DNA from: a virus
Strand: one strand, 5' to 3'
Length of the DNA stretch: 23,568 nt
Virus record (IMG/VR): IMGVR_UViG_3300006802_000591
Coordinates: 1-23,568 of that record
This document shows positions 5,062 to 13,902 of this stretch, in pieces. The notes under the pieces are model-generated. The model was not told the DNA's origin and ran no database searches. It was given only the letters and a program-made list of their open reading frames with translations. Position 1 is the first letter of the stretch. Each line of letters begins with the position of its first letter. The translations under genes were made by a program, and so were the position numbers.

Positions 5062-5519
5062 TGTCTCAGGTCTCGGCTTATACCGAGGAAAAGGGCGACG
5101 TGATCTGCGAGCGCATCATTGCCGGCGAAAGCCTGCGGTCGATATGCGCTGATGAGGACATGCCCTGCACGACGACTGTTTGTAAGTGGCTGCGTGACAT
5201 CCCGGCTTTCGCGCAACAGTACGCGCACGCGAGAGAAGCGCAGGCCGATACGCTGTTCGACGACATTCTCGAAATCGCCGACGATGGGCGTAACGACTGG
5301 ATGGCGAGACACGGCGAAGACGATGCCGGCTGGCAGGCAAACGGCGAGCATATCCAGCGCGCGAAGCTGCGTGTTGATGCCCGCAAATGGATGGCTGGGA
5401 AGCTTCGACCGAAGAAGTACGGCGATCGTGTTGCCCATGACCATGGCGTCCAGCCTGACAATCCGCTCTCCGACCTCCTGAGTGAGATCGCATCGCATGG
5501 CCGCAAAATCACAGATTGA
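5061..5519 (+). CDS. terS: Terminase small subunit (Sf6 gp1-like)
   Basis: The 152-aa product has an N-terminal helix-turn-helix, ICERIIAGESLRSICADEDM followed by TTVCKWLRDIPAFAQQYAHAREAQADTL within about 15-65, typical of Sf6/P22-style small terminases that recognise the packaging site. A middle helical part follows (VDARKWMAGKLRPKKYGDRV, about 105-124), which is a very conserved signature of this family. It forms the ring that loads DNA for TerL. The start has a TGATG overlap with the previous gene, and its 3' end overlaps terL by 23 nt. Confidence 0.9.
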   Translation: MSQVSAYTEEKGDVICERIIAGESLRSICADEDMPCTTTVCKWLRDIPAFAQQYAHAREAQADTLFDDILEIADDGRNDWMARHGEDDAGWQANGEHIQRAKLRVDARKWMAGKLRPKKYGDRVAHDHGVQPDNPLSDLLSEIASHGRKITD

Positions 5520-7035
5520 CACGCGGCAGTTTCTGGACCCGCGCTGGCGTCTGTCCAACCTCTACTGGATCACCGACAAGCGAGGGCAGGCGGTCAAGTT
5601 CGAGCCGAACAGCGCGCAGCTTCAGTTCCTCGACGAACTGCACACCTCGAACATCATCCTGAAGGCGCGGCAGCTCGGCTTCACGACGCTCTGTTGCCTG
5701 ATCTATCTCGACGCCTGTGTCTTCAACCCAAACACCAGGGCCGGCGTCATCGCCCACAAGCTGGATGATGCGAAGGTCATCTTCCGGGACAAGATCAAGT
5801 TCCCGTACGATCAACTGCCCGAGCAGATCAGGGCCAAGGTCCCGGCGACACAGGACAGCGCCGACACGCTGACATTCGCCAACAACTCGTCCGTGCGCGT
5901 TTCAACCTCGATGCGCTCCGGCACGCTGCAATACCTGCATGTGTCCGAGTTCGGGAAGATATGCGCTCAGTACCCGGAGAAGGCGCGAGAGATCGTCACT
6001 GGCGCGCTGAACGCGATCGAGCCCGGCCAGTTCGTCGTGATCGAGTCCACTGCCGAGGGGCAGGAGGGCAAGTTCTACGACATGACGCAGGAAGCGATGT
6101 CGCACAAAGCCGGCGAACGCATTCTGACGCCGCTCGACTTCAAGTTCCACTTCTTCCCGTGGTGGCAGGAGCCGACATACCAGCTTGCTCGCGATGGCGT
6201 GGTGATCGGCGAGGAGTACCTACGGTATTTCGACAGCCTGGAGGCTGAGGGTATCAAACTGACCGAGCCGCAGAAGGCTTGGTATGTGAAGAAGGATCAG
6301 TTGCAGGGCGGGGACATGAAGCGGGAATTCCCGTCGACGCCCGAGGAAGCGTTCGAGCAGGCGCTAGAGGGTGCCTACTTCACCCGCGAACTTGACCAGG
6401 CCATGAAGCAGGGCCGCATCGGCGGTTTTCCTGTCGACCCGACATATCCGGTCAACACGTTCTGGGACTTGGGACGGAACGATCTCAATACGATCTGGCT
6501 GCACCAGTACATCCGCGGCTTTCATCGCTTCGTCGGTTATTACGAGAACAGCGGCGAATTCGTCGGCCACTATGTCGCGTGGCTCAAGGAGTGGGCCAGC
6601 GAGAACGGCGCCCAGCTCGGCGAGCATTACCTTCCGCACGACGGCAACCGCCAATCGCTGTGGCTGGAGAGCGGCACGCTGGACGTGATGGACAAGCTGA
6701 AGTTCCATCCGACCATTGTGCAGCGCGCACCGGACAAGATGCAGTCTATCAATCAGGCCCGTCCGTATTTCGCACGGTCGCAGTTCGATGAGCAGGGCTG
6801 TTCGGTTGGGCTCAAGCGTCTCAGGGCCTTCCGCAAGGATTGGGATGACATTCGCGGCGTCTGGAAAGACCGGCCTCGCCACGACATCAACTCGCATGGT
6901 GCGGATGGTTGGCTGACGTTCTCGTCGTCGGGCTTCACCGAGACGGAAGTAACGGTTCCGAGCCTTGTGCGTGATCGCCATCGTGACCGCTTCCGCAATC
7001 GTTCGGACACTGCCGAAAGCTGGATGACCGCATGA
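5497..7035 (+). CDS. terL: Terminase large subunit
   Basis: The product is 512 aa from the ATG at 5497; an upstream in-frame GTG at 5482 is possible. The ATPase half shows the terminase Walker A variant KARQLGFTT (56-64), Walker B-like QYLHVSEFG (145-153, catalytic Glu151) and coupling motif VIESTAEG (181-188). The nuclease half has the expected acidic triad: FWDLGRND (Asp324), LPHDG (Asp382) and SHGADGW (Asp470). It pumps DNA into the procapsid through the portal and cuts the concatemer. The overlap with terS and the ATGA overlap with the portal gene (7032-7035) show a packaging operon. All catalytic positions look intact. Confidence 0.95.
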   Translation: MAAKSQIDTRQFLDPRWRLSNLYWITDKRGQAVKFEPNSAQLQFLDELHTSNIILKARQLGFTTLCCLIYLDACVFNPNTRAGVIAHKLDDAKVIFRDKIKFPYDQLPEQIRAKVPATQDSADTLTFANNSSVRVSTSMRSGTLQYLHVSEFGKICAQYPEKAREIVTGALNAIEPGQFVVIESTAEGQEGKFYDMTQEAMSHKAGERILTPLDFKFHFFPWWQEPTYQLARDGVVIGEEYLRYFDSLEAEGIKLTEPQKAWYVKKDQLQGGDMKREFPSTPEEAFEQALEGAYFTRELDQAMKQGRIGGFPVDPTYPVNTFWDLGRNDLNTIWLHQYIRGFHRFVGYYENSGEFVGHYVAWLKEWASENGAQLGEHYLPHDGNRQSLWLESGTLDVMDKLKFHPTIVQRAPDKMQSINQARPYFARSQFDEQGCSVGLKRLRAFRKDWDDIRGVWKDRPRHDINSHGADGWLTFSSSGFTETEVTVPSLVRDRHRDRFRNRSDTAESWMTA

Positions 7036-8957
7036 CCGAAGCCACCAAGATCACAAAGGGCGAGCCGGTCCCCCAGTCCTTCAAGCGGTGGTATCTGAAT
7101 GACCGTGACAAGACCGAGGATTGGCGCAAGGAAGCGCGTGAGGATTACGACTTTTTCGCTGGTCGTCAGTATACAGATGAGGAGATGGCCGCGCTGAAGG
7201 ACAAGGCGCGCCCGATCGTCACCTTCAACCGCATTGGCCCGGTGGTGGATTCCGTCCACGGCCAGGAGATCGGCAACCGCCGCGAGGTTCGCTATATCCC
7301 GCGTGAAGAAGGCGACGTTAAGCCGAACGAGATCCTGACCTCGGCTGCCGAGTGGTTTCGTGATCAGTCGCACGCAGACGACGAGGAGAGCGACAGCTTT
7401 CTCGACACCATCATCTGCGGCATGGGCTGGACGGAAACCCGCATCGACTTCGAGGAGCAGCCGGACGGCAAGCCTGTCGTGTCCCGTGTAGATCCTCTGG
7501 AGATGTTCTGGGACTTTGACGCCCGGTCTCGTAACCTGTCCGATGCTCGCCGCGTGTGGCGTGTTCGCCGTGTGCCTCTGTCCGAGGCCATGAGCATGTT
7601 CCCGGGCAAGCCCAAGGCCGAGTTGGATGCTACTTGGACGATGGTTCAGAGCGCGGCAGACCTTCAGCGTGAGGAGGACACCCCGAACGAGGATGAAGAC
7701 GCTGGCGACGGCATGGTCACCATTGTGCATTGCCAGTGGGTAGAGCGCGAATCCTACATGATGGCGCAAGACCCGCTATCGGGCGAGGTCGCCGAGTTCA
7801 CCGAAGCTGAATTCAGCACGGTCAACAAGCGCCTCAAGCAGATGGTCGGCGTCGAGATGCAGGGCGTGCGCAAGAAGCGCAAGGTCCGCAAGCAGGCGTT
7901 CATGGGCGACGTGGTGTTGTCCAATGGACCGGCGCCGTGCCCGTATCAGTTTTCGTTCCAGTGCATCACCGGCAAGCGGGATCGCAACAAGGGTACGTGG
8001 TACGGCCTCGTGCGCGCCATGAAGGACCCACAGCGGTGGGCCAACAAGTGGCTGTCGCAGATGATGCACATCATGAACAGCAACTCCAAGGGCGGGTTGC
8101 TGGCCGAGCGCGGTGCATTCGATGACCAGCGGCAGGCAGAGGCGTCATGGGCTGACCCTAGCGCCATCACGTGGCTCAAGAGCGGCGCGCTGAGTGGGCA
8201 GGCCCCCGCGGTCAAGGAAAAGGGAGCAACGCAGTTCCCGGCTGGCTTCCAGCAACTGACGGAGTTCGCGATTTCGTCCATTCGGGACACGTCGGGCGTT
8301 TCGGTCGAGATGCTGGGCATGCGCGAGGCCAATCAGGCGGCATCGCTCGAATATCAGCGCCGACAGGCCGGCATGACGATCTTGCAGCCGCTGTTCGACA
8401 GCCTCAAGCACTACCGCGAGCTCCAGGGCCGCGTGATGCTTCATTACATCCAGGAGGATCTGTCAGACGGTCGCCTGATCCGCATCGTTGGCGAGGCGCA
8501 GAGCCAGTATGTGCCGCTAGTGAAGCAGTCGACGCTGGATTACGACATCATTGTCGAGGATGCGCCAACGTCGCCGAACCAGAAAGAAGCGACATGGGGC
8601 TTCCTGTCCCAGCTTCTGCCGTCGATCGCCAAGATGGTGCCGCCGCAGATGCTTCTGATGCTGATGGAGTATTCCCCGCTGCCGTCCGCAGTCATCGAGA
8701 AGCTGCAAAAGGCGGCTCAGGAGATGGAACAGCAGCAGCAGCCTGCGCAACAGGCTCAGCAGCAGATGGCGATGGAGCAGCATCAGTCGGAAATGGCAAA
8801 GGCTGCATCCGAGACCGCCGAAAACCAGGCAGGCGCTCAGTTGGATGTTGCCAAGGCGCAGGCCGAGGACGTTTACGCGTCCGCTGAGTTTGCTCAGGCC
8901 ATCCAGGCGCTGATGAACCCACAAGTTCCCGAGCCGAGCGGGTCATCTTGGCAGTAG
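7032..8957 (+). CDS. Portal protein (P22 gp1-like)
   Basis: The 641-aa protein matches P22-type portals: FKRWYLNDRDKTEDWRKEAREDYDFFAGRQY near the N-terminus, then RPIVTFNRIGPVVDSVHGQE and a conserved VDPLEMFWDFDAR block at about 155-167, and FAISSIRDTSGVSVEMLG in the helical wing. The C-terminus (about 560-620) is Gln/Ala-rich and probably forms the coiled-coil barrel seen in P22. The dodecamer is the DNA channel and docks TerL and the tail machine. Its start overlaps terL as ATGA. Length is close to that of other P22-like portals (over 600 aa). Confidence 0.93.
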   Translation: MTEATKITKGEPVPQSFKRWYLNDRDKTEDWRKEAREDYDFFAGRQYTDEEMAALKDKARPIVTFNRIGPVVDSVHGQEIGNRREVRYIPREEGDVKPNEILTSAAEWFRDQSHADDEESDSFLDTIICGMGWTETRIDFEEQPDGKPVVSRVDPLEMFWDFDARSRNLSDARRVWRVRRVPLSEAMSMFPGKPKAELDATWTMVQSAADLQREEDTPNEDEDAGDGMVTIVHCQWVERESYMMAQDPLSGEVAEFTEAEFSTVNKRLKQMVGVEMQGVRKKRKVRKQAFMGDVVLSNGPAPCPYQFSFQCITGKRDRNKGTWYGLVRAMKDPQRWANKWLSQMMHIMNSNSKGGLLAERGAFDDQRQAEASWADPSAITWLKSGALSGQAPAVKEKGATQFPAGFQQLTEFAISSIRDTSGVSVEMLGMREANQAASLEYQRRQAGMTILQPLFDSLKHYRELQGRVMLHYIQEDLSDGRLIRIVGEAQSQYVPLVKQSTLDYDIIVEDAPTSPNQKEATWGFLSQLLPSIAKMVPPQMLLMLMEYSPLPSAVIEKLQKAAQEMEQQQQPAQQAQQQMAMEQHQSEMAKAASETAENQAGAQLDVAKAQAEDVYASAEFAQAIQALMNPQVPEPSGSSWQ

Positions 8958-8978
8958 CACGACACAAGGAAGCACGAC

Positions 8979-9923
8979 ATGCCCACTGAAAAGGACTTCG
9001 TGGCCGAAGGGCTCACGGAAGACGAATTGGCGTCGCTCGAAAGCGATGTCGAAGCGCAGGGCGACACACCGGAGCCCGAACCACGGGAGCCTGACGCCGG
9101 CAATGAGCCGGAAGGTGGCGAACCGGAGGCACAGGCCGAGCCGAGCAAGCCGCAGGAGGAGCCGAAGACGGTCGATCTTCGCGCGCTTCAGGAGGCCCGC
9201 AACGAAAACCGCCAGATCCGCGAGCAGATGGCGCGGATGGAGGAGCGGACCAACGTCATCCTCCAGCAGATCAGTGGCCAGCGGCAGGAAGCGAAGGATC
9301 AGGGCGAGCCCGACCCGTTCACCTCGATGCCGGACGATAACGACCCGATGGGCCAGCTTGCGTGGCTGAAGAACCATGTCGTTTCGGATGCCAAGCAGCG
9401 CCAGCAGGTCGAGCAGCAGAGCCGCCAGCAGTCGCAGTGGCAGCAGCAGGTCGAGCACATCGTTTCGGAAGCTTCTCGCGAGTTCAACAGCGAGGCGCAG
9501 CATGATCCGTCAGTCGGCGACGCCTACAACCATCTGCGCCAGTCCATGGCGAACCAGTTTGCCGTGATCGGTCTCGCCGGTCGCGAGCTTGAGACGGCGA
9601 TGGAGCGGCACGAGCAGGAACACATCCTGACGGCGCGTTCCCGCAACATCCCGATCGGCGCCTACATCAAGGGCATGGCCGCAGCGCGCGGCTGGCAGGC
9701 TCAGGCGCCGCAGCAGCAGGCACAGCCGGGCAATGACGGCCAGCAGCTTCAGCGACAGGCCGAGGCACAGGACCGTCATATGAGCCTGTCCAGCGCATCC
9801 GGTGGCGAGCCGCCGAAGCCGATCACGGCCAAGGATCTCGCCGGCATGTCCGACAAGGCGTTTCAGGAGTTCATCAAGAAGAACCCTACGAAGGTCGACG
9901 AGCTTATGGGCATCGCGTCGTAG
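8979..9923 (+). CDS. Head scaffolding protein
   Basis: The 314-aa product is acidic and Pro/Glu-rich at the N-terminus (about 20-65), has a coiled coil with VDLRALQEARNENRQIREQM at about 66-85, a Gln-rich middle segment (about 135-160), and a small C-terminal domain with MSDKAFQEFIKKNPTKVDELM. This layout, and the position between portal and coat, are typical of podovirus scaffolds, which guide coat assembly and leave the procapsid. AAGGA at 8966-8970 is 8 nt before the ATG. Assignment rests mostly on order and composition. Confidence 0.85.
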   Translation: MPTEKDFVAEGLTEDELASLESDVEAQGDTPEPEPREPDAGNEPEGGEPEAQAEPSKPQEEPKTVDLRALQEARNENRQIREQMARMEERTNVILQQISGQRQEAKDQGEPDPFTSMPDDNDPMGQLAWLKNHVVSDAKQRQQVEQQSRQQSQWQQQVEHIVSEASREFNSEAQHDPSVGDAYNHLRQSMANQFAVIGLAGRELETAMERHEQEHILTARSRNIPIGAYIKGMAAARGWQAQAPQQQAQPGNDGQQLQRQAEAQDRHMSLSSASGGEPPKPITAKDLAGMSDKAFQEFIKKNPTKVDELMGIAS

Positions 9924-10136
9924 AGTCGTGCCTTCGGCGCGGTTCTGTAAGGGCCTACGTATGACGGCCTAAACTTCATGCTTCGGCGCCGGCCCGTTAG
10001 CCCGGCAACATGATCGACGCATGGCGATCTGAAACACCCATGCTCCGGCGCGGCTCCGATATGACCGCTTCGCTCTGTTCCGCAGCGTCACCGCGGGCGT
10101 CCACCCTCCCACTGATCCAATTAAGGATTAGCCAAA
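9924..10136 (+). repeat. Intergenic region with three degenerate repeats before the capsid gene
   Basis: There is no ORF in this 213-nt gap, the longest gap in the virion operon. A unit resembling TGCTTCGGCGCGG recurs at about 9929-9942, 9979-9992 and 10040-10053, each followed at about 10-20 nt by ATGA(C/T) (9961, 10010, 10061). The segment closest to the capsid gene carries its Shine-Dalgarno AAGGA (10123-10127). The gap may set high expression of the coat protein through a promoter or RNA structure. No convincing -35/-10 pair is visible. Confidence 0.55.
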
Positions 10137-11246
10137 ATGGCTGAAACTCGCTTTGGCGTTAACGACGCCTTGGCGGTGAAGCTTTGGGCGCGGCGTCTTG
10201 AGTACGATATCGTCTATCGTACCGACATCTCCTCGCTCATCGGTTCGTCGCCGGATTCTATCATCCACCTCAAGACCGAAACCCAGAAGGAAAGCGGCGA
10301 TCGTGTGCGGTTCCCGCTCATGAAGAAGCTGACGGGCGACGGTTTCACCGAGAACGAGATCGCAGAGGGCAACGGCGAAAGCCTTTCGCTCTACAGCGAC
10401 GACATTCTCATCAACGAGCTGGGCCACGTGGTCGACATCCCGAATTCGGGCCGTGCGATCGACGCTCAGCGTGTTCCGATCCCCCTGCGTGAGGCGGCTC
10501 GTCGTGGTCTGCGCACCTGGAAGTCGGAGCGCATGTCCAAGGTGTTCTTCAACCACGTCTGCGGCTACACGCCAGAGACGCGCGCGAAGTTCAACGGCAA
10601 CAACACCATCCTTGCGCCGACGCGTCAGGTCTGGGTCGACGAGACCGGCCCGGCCGTCAACAACGGCGACGAGGATCTGGTCGCGGCCGACACCTTCGAT
10701 CTGCGATACGTCGATTATGCCCGCGAACTGGCGGAAACCGGCGACAGCCCGGTCAACCCCGTCAATGTCATGGGCAAGGACGGCGGCCAGGACATCAGCG
10801 GCGGCAAGTACGTCATGTACCTGCATCCGTATCAGGTGACCGACCTGCGCACAAACACGGATACCGGCCAGTGGCTGGACATCCAGAAGGCGGCGCTGTC
10901 CGGCGCATCCACGTCGAAGAATCCGATCTATACGGATGCCCTCGGCGAGTACAACAACGTCATCCTCAAGAAGGCAAATCACGTCACCAACGGCGTGAAC
11001 TCTTCGACCGGGGCGGCGATCGCCACCGTTCGGCGCGCAGTGCTCCTTGGAGCGCAGTCGTGTGCGGTCGCTTTCGGCAAGGGCAATGGTCCTACGACCT
11101 ACGCCTGGAACGAAGAGCTGATCGACCACAAGCGCCGGCTCGAAGTGTCCATCATGTGCATGTACGGCATGAAGAAGACGCAGTTCGATTCCGAAGACTT
11201 CGGCGTCGTCACTGTGTCCTCGTATGCCGCGGCGCACACCGGCTAA
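10137..11246 (+). CDS. Major capsid protein (N4-gp56/DUF4043-like)
   Basis: The 369-aa product begins with FGVNDALAVKLWARRLEYDI and contains VPIPLREAARRGL and SKVFFNHVCGYTPETRAKFN followed by NNTILAPT. These are family features of the Phage_capsid_3/DUF4043 (N4-gp56) major capsid proteins, which adopt the HK97 fold. The strong ribosome-binding site (AAGGA, 9 nt spacing) and the leader with repeats fit a highly expressed gene. It follows the scaffold gene, as usual. The coat family is unlike P22 gp5, although portal and tail hub are P22-like, so the head module is mosaic. Confidence 0.9.
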   Translation: MAETRFGVNDALAVKLWARRLEYDIVYRTDISSLIGSSPDSIIHLKTETQKESGDRVRFPLMKKLTGDGFTENEIAEGNGESLSLYSDDILINELGHVVDIPNSGRAIDAQRVPIPLREAARRGLRTWKSERMSKVFFNHVCGYTPETRAKFNGNNTILAPTRQVWVDETGPAVNNGDEDLVAADTFDLRYVDYARELAETGDSPVNPVNVMGKDGGQDISGGKYVMYLHPYQVTDLRTNTDTGQWLDIQKAALSGASTSKNPIYTDALGEYNNVILKKANHVTNGVNSSTGAAIATVRRAVLLGAQSCAVAFGKGNGPTTYAWNEELIDHKRRLEVSIMCMYGMKKTQFDSEDFGVVTVSSYAAAHTG

Positions 11247-11260
11247 AGGAGGCCTGACAC

Positions 11261-11665
11261 ATGGCTACCAACACCGCCGGCAATTCGGCACGCTACTACA
11301 ACAAGCAGATGGTCCACTATCTGCGAGCTGGCCTCGCCTTCGGCGACAACGGCACCGCAGTCACCGTGGGCATCATCCCGGCAGGCTCCGTCATTCTCAA
11401 GGCGGCGTCTGGCGTCCAGGTCACCACGGCGTTCAACGCCGGCACGGGCAATGTGCTCGATGTCGGCACGAGCGACAATGACGATCTGTTCGGCACCGAT
11501 CTGGCTCTGGGAACGGCAACGTTCGTCCCCCTCGACGAGGCGATCGGCGGGTATCACGTCACTTCGGACACCACGATCACCGCGACCGTCGCCTTGACGG
11601 GCACCGCGGCGAGCGCTGGCGCTGCCGAAGTGCTCATCTGCTACATCCCCGACAACGATCGGTAA
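11261..11665 (+). CDS. Small head protein, possible decoration protein, 134 aa
   Basis: A near-perfect AAGGAGG (11246-11252) 8 nt before the ATG predicts abundant translation, as for a structural protein. The sequence is Ala/Thr/Gly-rich and beta-prone: TAVTVGIIPAGSVILKAASGVQV, then ATFVPLDEAIGGYHVTSDTTITATVAL, ending AEVLICYIPDND. No signature is recognised. Position right after the coat gene fits a capsid decoration or minor head protein. A 1-nt overlap joins it to the zinc-finger ORF downstream. Confidence 0.65.
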   Translation: MATNTAGNSARYYNKQMVHYLRAGLAFGDNGTAVTVGIIPAGSVILKAASGVQVTTAFNAGTGNVLDVGTSDNDDLFGTDLALGTATFVPLDEAIGGYHVTSDTTITATVALTGTAASAGAAEVLICYIPDNDR

Positions 11666-11847
11666 TGGACATCGCTCTGATGTCTCTGTGGGAGGCGGGC
11701 TACAACCTGCCTCCTACCTCCCCACCCCAGCCTGAGCAGCCGAAACCAAAGGGTGTTTGCCGTCACTGCGGCAAGCGCGTCGGTCGCGGTCTGCATTTCC
11801 ATGAGAAGGCGTGCGCCCGTGTCGACACTCGCAACGCTCAAGGCTGA
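11665..11847 (+). CDS. C2HC zinc-finger micro-protein, 60 aa
   Basis: The sequence contains VCRHCGKRVGRGLHFHEKAC (31-50). Cys32-x2-Cys35-x10-His46-x3-Cys50 is a textbook C2HC finger of the zf-C2HC_2 pattern, with a Pro-rich linker before it (about 16-29). The ATG shares one base with the preceding stop (TAATG). Its 3' end overlaps the connector gene by 29 nt in another frame. Small zinc fingers bind nucleic acid or protein; its presence inside a virion-assembly block is unusual. Coupling and motif support it as a real gene, but the function is unknown. Confidence 0.62.
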   Translation: MDIALMSLWEAGYNLPPTSPPQPEQPKPKGVCRHCGKRVGRGLHFHEKACARVDTRNAQG

Positions 11848-12457
11848 TATCGCCGACGATCTGGCCCGTAGCGATCTAACGAGCGCGATTGCGTCCGAGA
11901 TCAGCCGCGCCATCAAATTCTACCAGCCGCAGCGGTTCTGGTTTAACGAAACGCGCGATCTGACGTTCGACACCGTGGCGGATCAGCCGCGCTACGCGGG
12001 GGCCGACGACGCCGACATTCCGCTGTTCTACGCGCTCGACGGAATGTTCGTTACGGACGGAACCAGCGAATACGAACTCGACACCGTGGATGTGCGCGCA
12101 TTCGAGGTCTTGAGCGGTTCCAGCTCAACCTCCTCGCGCCCATATGCCTATTGCCGGTTCAACGTTGGCTTTGGTCTCTATCCGACGCCGGACGCGGCCT
12201 ACACCATTCGCCCGATGGGGCATTACAAGCTTGCGGGGCCAGCCTCTGACGACGAGGCCAACAATGCCTGGATGGTGGAGGCATATGACCTCATCCGCCG
12301 CCGTGCGCTCCACAAAGTGGTCACGTCCAAGCGTGTTCTGGAGGCAATCGAGGTCGTGCCATTCCTCAGAGGCGAGGAGCAGGAGGAGTTCAACCGGCTG
12401 AAGGACGAGACCTCGCGCCGCACAGGGATCGGCTTCATTATGCCGAGCCAGTTTTGA
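11819..12457 (+). CDS. Head-tail connector/adaptor protein
   Basis: The likely start is GTG at 11819 (VSTLATLKADIADDL), with AGAAGG at 11804-11809; an ATG at 11801 is an alternative and a start at 11753 is unlikely. The 212-aa product has an N-terminal helical pair, a beta-rich middle (FYQPQRFWFNETRDLTFDTV; IPLFYALDGMFVTDG) and a helical C-terminus (MVEAYDLIRRRALHKVV). This is a recurring phage family between coat and gp10-like genes, thought to serve as the portal adaptor like P22 gp4. I assign the role by neighbourhood and overall pattern, not by a specific motif. It overlaps the gp10-like gene by 1 nt (TGATG). Confidence 0.72.
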   Translation: MSTLATLKADIADDLARSDLTSAIASEISRAIKFYQPQRFWFNETRDLTFDTVADQPRYAGADDADIPLFYALDGMFVTDGTSEYELDTVDVRAFEVLSGSSSTSSRPYAYCRFNVGFGLYPTPDAAYTIRPMGHYKLAGPASDDEANNAWMVEAYDLIRRRALHKVVTSKRVLEAIEVVPFLRGEEQEEFNRLKDETSRRTGIGFIMPSQF

Positions 12458-13902
12458 TGATCCCCTTCGGCCAGTTTGAGCCGGCGCGGTCGCAGTTCAA
12501 CACGAACGCGACCAACGTCGCGACCAATGTGCGCCCGGTGGCCGATGGCTGGGGGCCGATCAAGAACCTTGAGCCCTATTCCAACACGCTTGGCGAACAG
12601 GCTCTCGGCGGCGTCTTCGTGCGAACCGATACGGGCGAAGTATTCATCTTCATCGGCACTGCTGACGCGCTCTACAAGTTCAACTCGGGCACGCTCGATT
12701 TTGACGACGTGTCGCGCGCCTCGCCGGCCTATACGGGCGTTCCCGATGGCGATGCGTGGTGCTTCACGGTCTTCGGCAATACGCTGGTGGCGACCAATTA
12801 CAACGACGAGCCGCAGGCGTTCGACATCAACAGCGGGACGCTCTTTGCGGATCTCGCCGGGTCTCCCCCGAAGGCGAAATATTGCTGGGTCGCGGGCGAC
12901 TTCCTCACGCTGGGCTATCTCGATGGCCTGCCTTCGCAAATCGCATGGTCGGGCTTGAACGACGCCGAATGGTGGACCTATGGCGAGCGCGGCAGCGACT
13001 TCCAGCAGTTCCCAGACGGCGGCGAGGTGCAGGGTGGGATTACCGAGGTCGGCGGCGCGATCGTGTTTCAGCGCAATGCGATCCGGTTTCAGCAGTTCAC
13101 CGGCAGCACGTACATCTTCAGCTTCCAGGTGCTGAATGCGAACCGTGGAACGGTTGCCCCGCGCTCGGTCGTCTCGGTCGGCCCGCAGCAATACGCCTAT
13201 CTTGCCGAGTCCGGCTTCTTCATGGGGCCAGGAACCGCTATCGGCGCGCAGACGATCGACGAATGGTTCCTTGGCGGCACAGAACTGGATCTCGACAAGA
13301 TCGATCTGGTGCAGGGCGTGGCCGATCCATACGAGAAGATCATCTGGTGGCGGTATCAAAACATAAACGGCGATTATCGCCTGCTGGGCTACAACTGGCA
13401 GCTTGGCCGGTGGTGCTGGTCGACGCTGGCCGCGAACTTCCTGATCAGCGTTTTGACGCCCGGCGTTACATGGGACGGCCTCGACGCGCTTTACGCCAAC
13501 ATCGACGCGGTGGATGTGCCGTTTGACAGCCGGCTGTTTCGCGGCGGTCGTCCCAGCTTCGCGGGCTTCGATAGCGACAACAAGCTCGGCTATTTCACCG
13601 GCGAGAACCTGGAAGCGACAGTCGAGACTGCGGTTGTCCAGCAGGCGCCCGGTCGCCGATCCTTCGTCAACGGCTTCCGTGTGATGACGGACGCGCCGAC
13701 GCTGACAGGTGCTGTGGCCCGTGGTGACTTCTACGGCGACCCACTGACGTGGAATGCCGCGGCATCGCGCAACACCACCGGCCTTGTTCCGGCACGCGCT
13801 GACGGGCGGCAACACCGCTTCCGCGTGACCATCCCGGCCGGGACCGTGTGGGACATCCTCCACGGCGTCGAGCCGCAGGTCCAGGCGACGGGGCTGCGAT
13901 GA
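12457..13902 (+). CDS. Tail hub / packaged DNA stabilization protein (P22 gp10-like)
   Basis: The 481-aa protein has the repetitive short beta-blade pattern of P22 gp10-like hubs: GPIKNLEPYSNTL, GGVFVRTDTGEVFIFIGTADALYKF, NTLVATNYNDEPQAFDI, WVAGDFLTLGYLDG, ISEVGGAIVF-like blades and NGDYRLLGYNWQLGRW. These proteins plug the portal after packaging and carry the needle and tailspikes. ATG at 12457 has a TGATG overlap with the connector gene; a TTG one codon upstream is not needed. The 3' end overlaps the next gene as ATGA. Length agrees with P22 gp10 (about 470 aa). Confidence 0.83.
   Translation: MIPFGQFEPARSQFNTNATNVATNVRPVADGWGPIKNLEPYSNTLGEQALGGVFVRTDTGEVFIFIGTADALYKFNSGTLDFDDVSRASPAYTGVPDGDAWCFTVFGNTLVATNYNDEPQAFDINSGTLFADLAGSPPKAKYCWVAGDFLTLGYLDGLPSQIAWSGLNDAEWWTYGERGSDFQQFPDGGEVQGGITEVGGAIVFQRNAIRFQQFTGSTYIFSFQVLNANRGTVAPRSVVSVGPQQYAYLAESGFFMGPGTAIGAQTIDEWFLGGTELDLDKIDLVQGVADPYEKIIWWRYQNINGDYRLLGYNWQLGRWCWSTLAANFLISVLTPGVTWDGLDALYANIDAVDVPFDSRLFRGGRPSFAGFDSDNKLGYFTGENLEATVETAVVQQAPGRRSFVNGFRVMTDAPTLTGAVARGDFYGDPLTWNAAASRNTTGLVPARADGRQHRFRVTIPAGTVWDILHGVEPQVQATGLR

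Noticed and set aside
6753-7769. Minus-strand ORF across the terL-portal junction
   Set aside because: It overlaps two clear genes and has no ribosome-binding site or recognisable domain.
10128-11237. Long open frame on the minus strand opposite the capsid gene
   Set aside because: It mirrors the capsid gene almost exactly, has no family likeness and no supported start; it is a by-product of GC-rich codon use.
12223-13863. Minus-strand ORF of over 500 codons opposite the gp10-like gene
   Set aside because: Its sequence is Arg/Ala/Val-rich without motifs, and it overlaps a well-supported gene over its full length.
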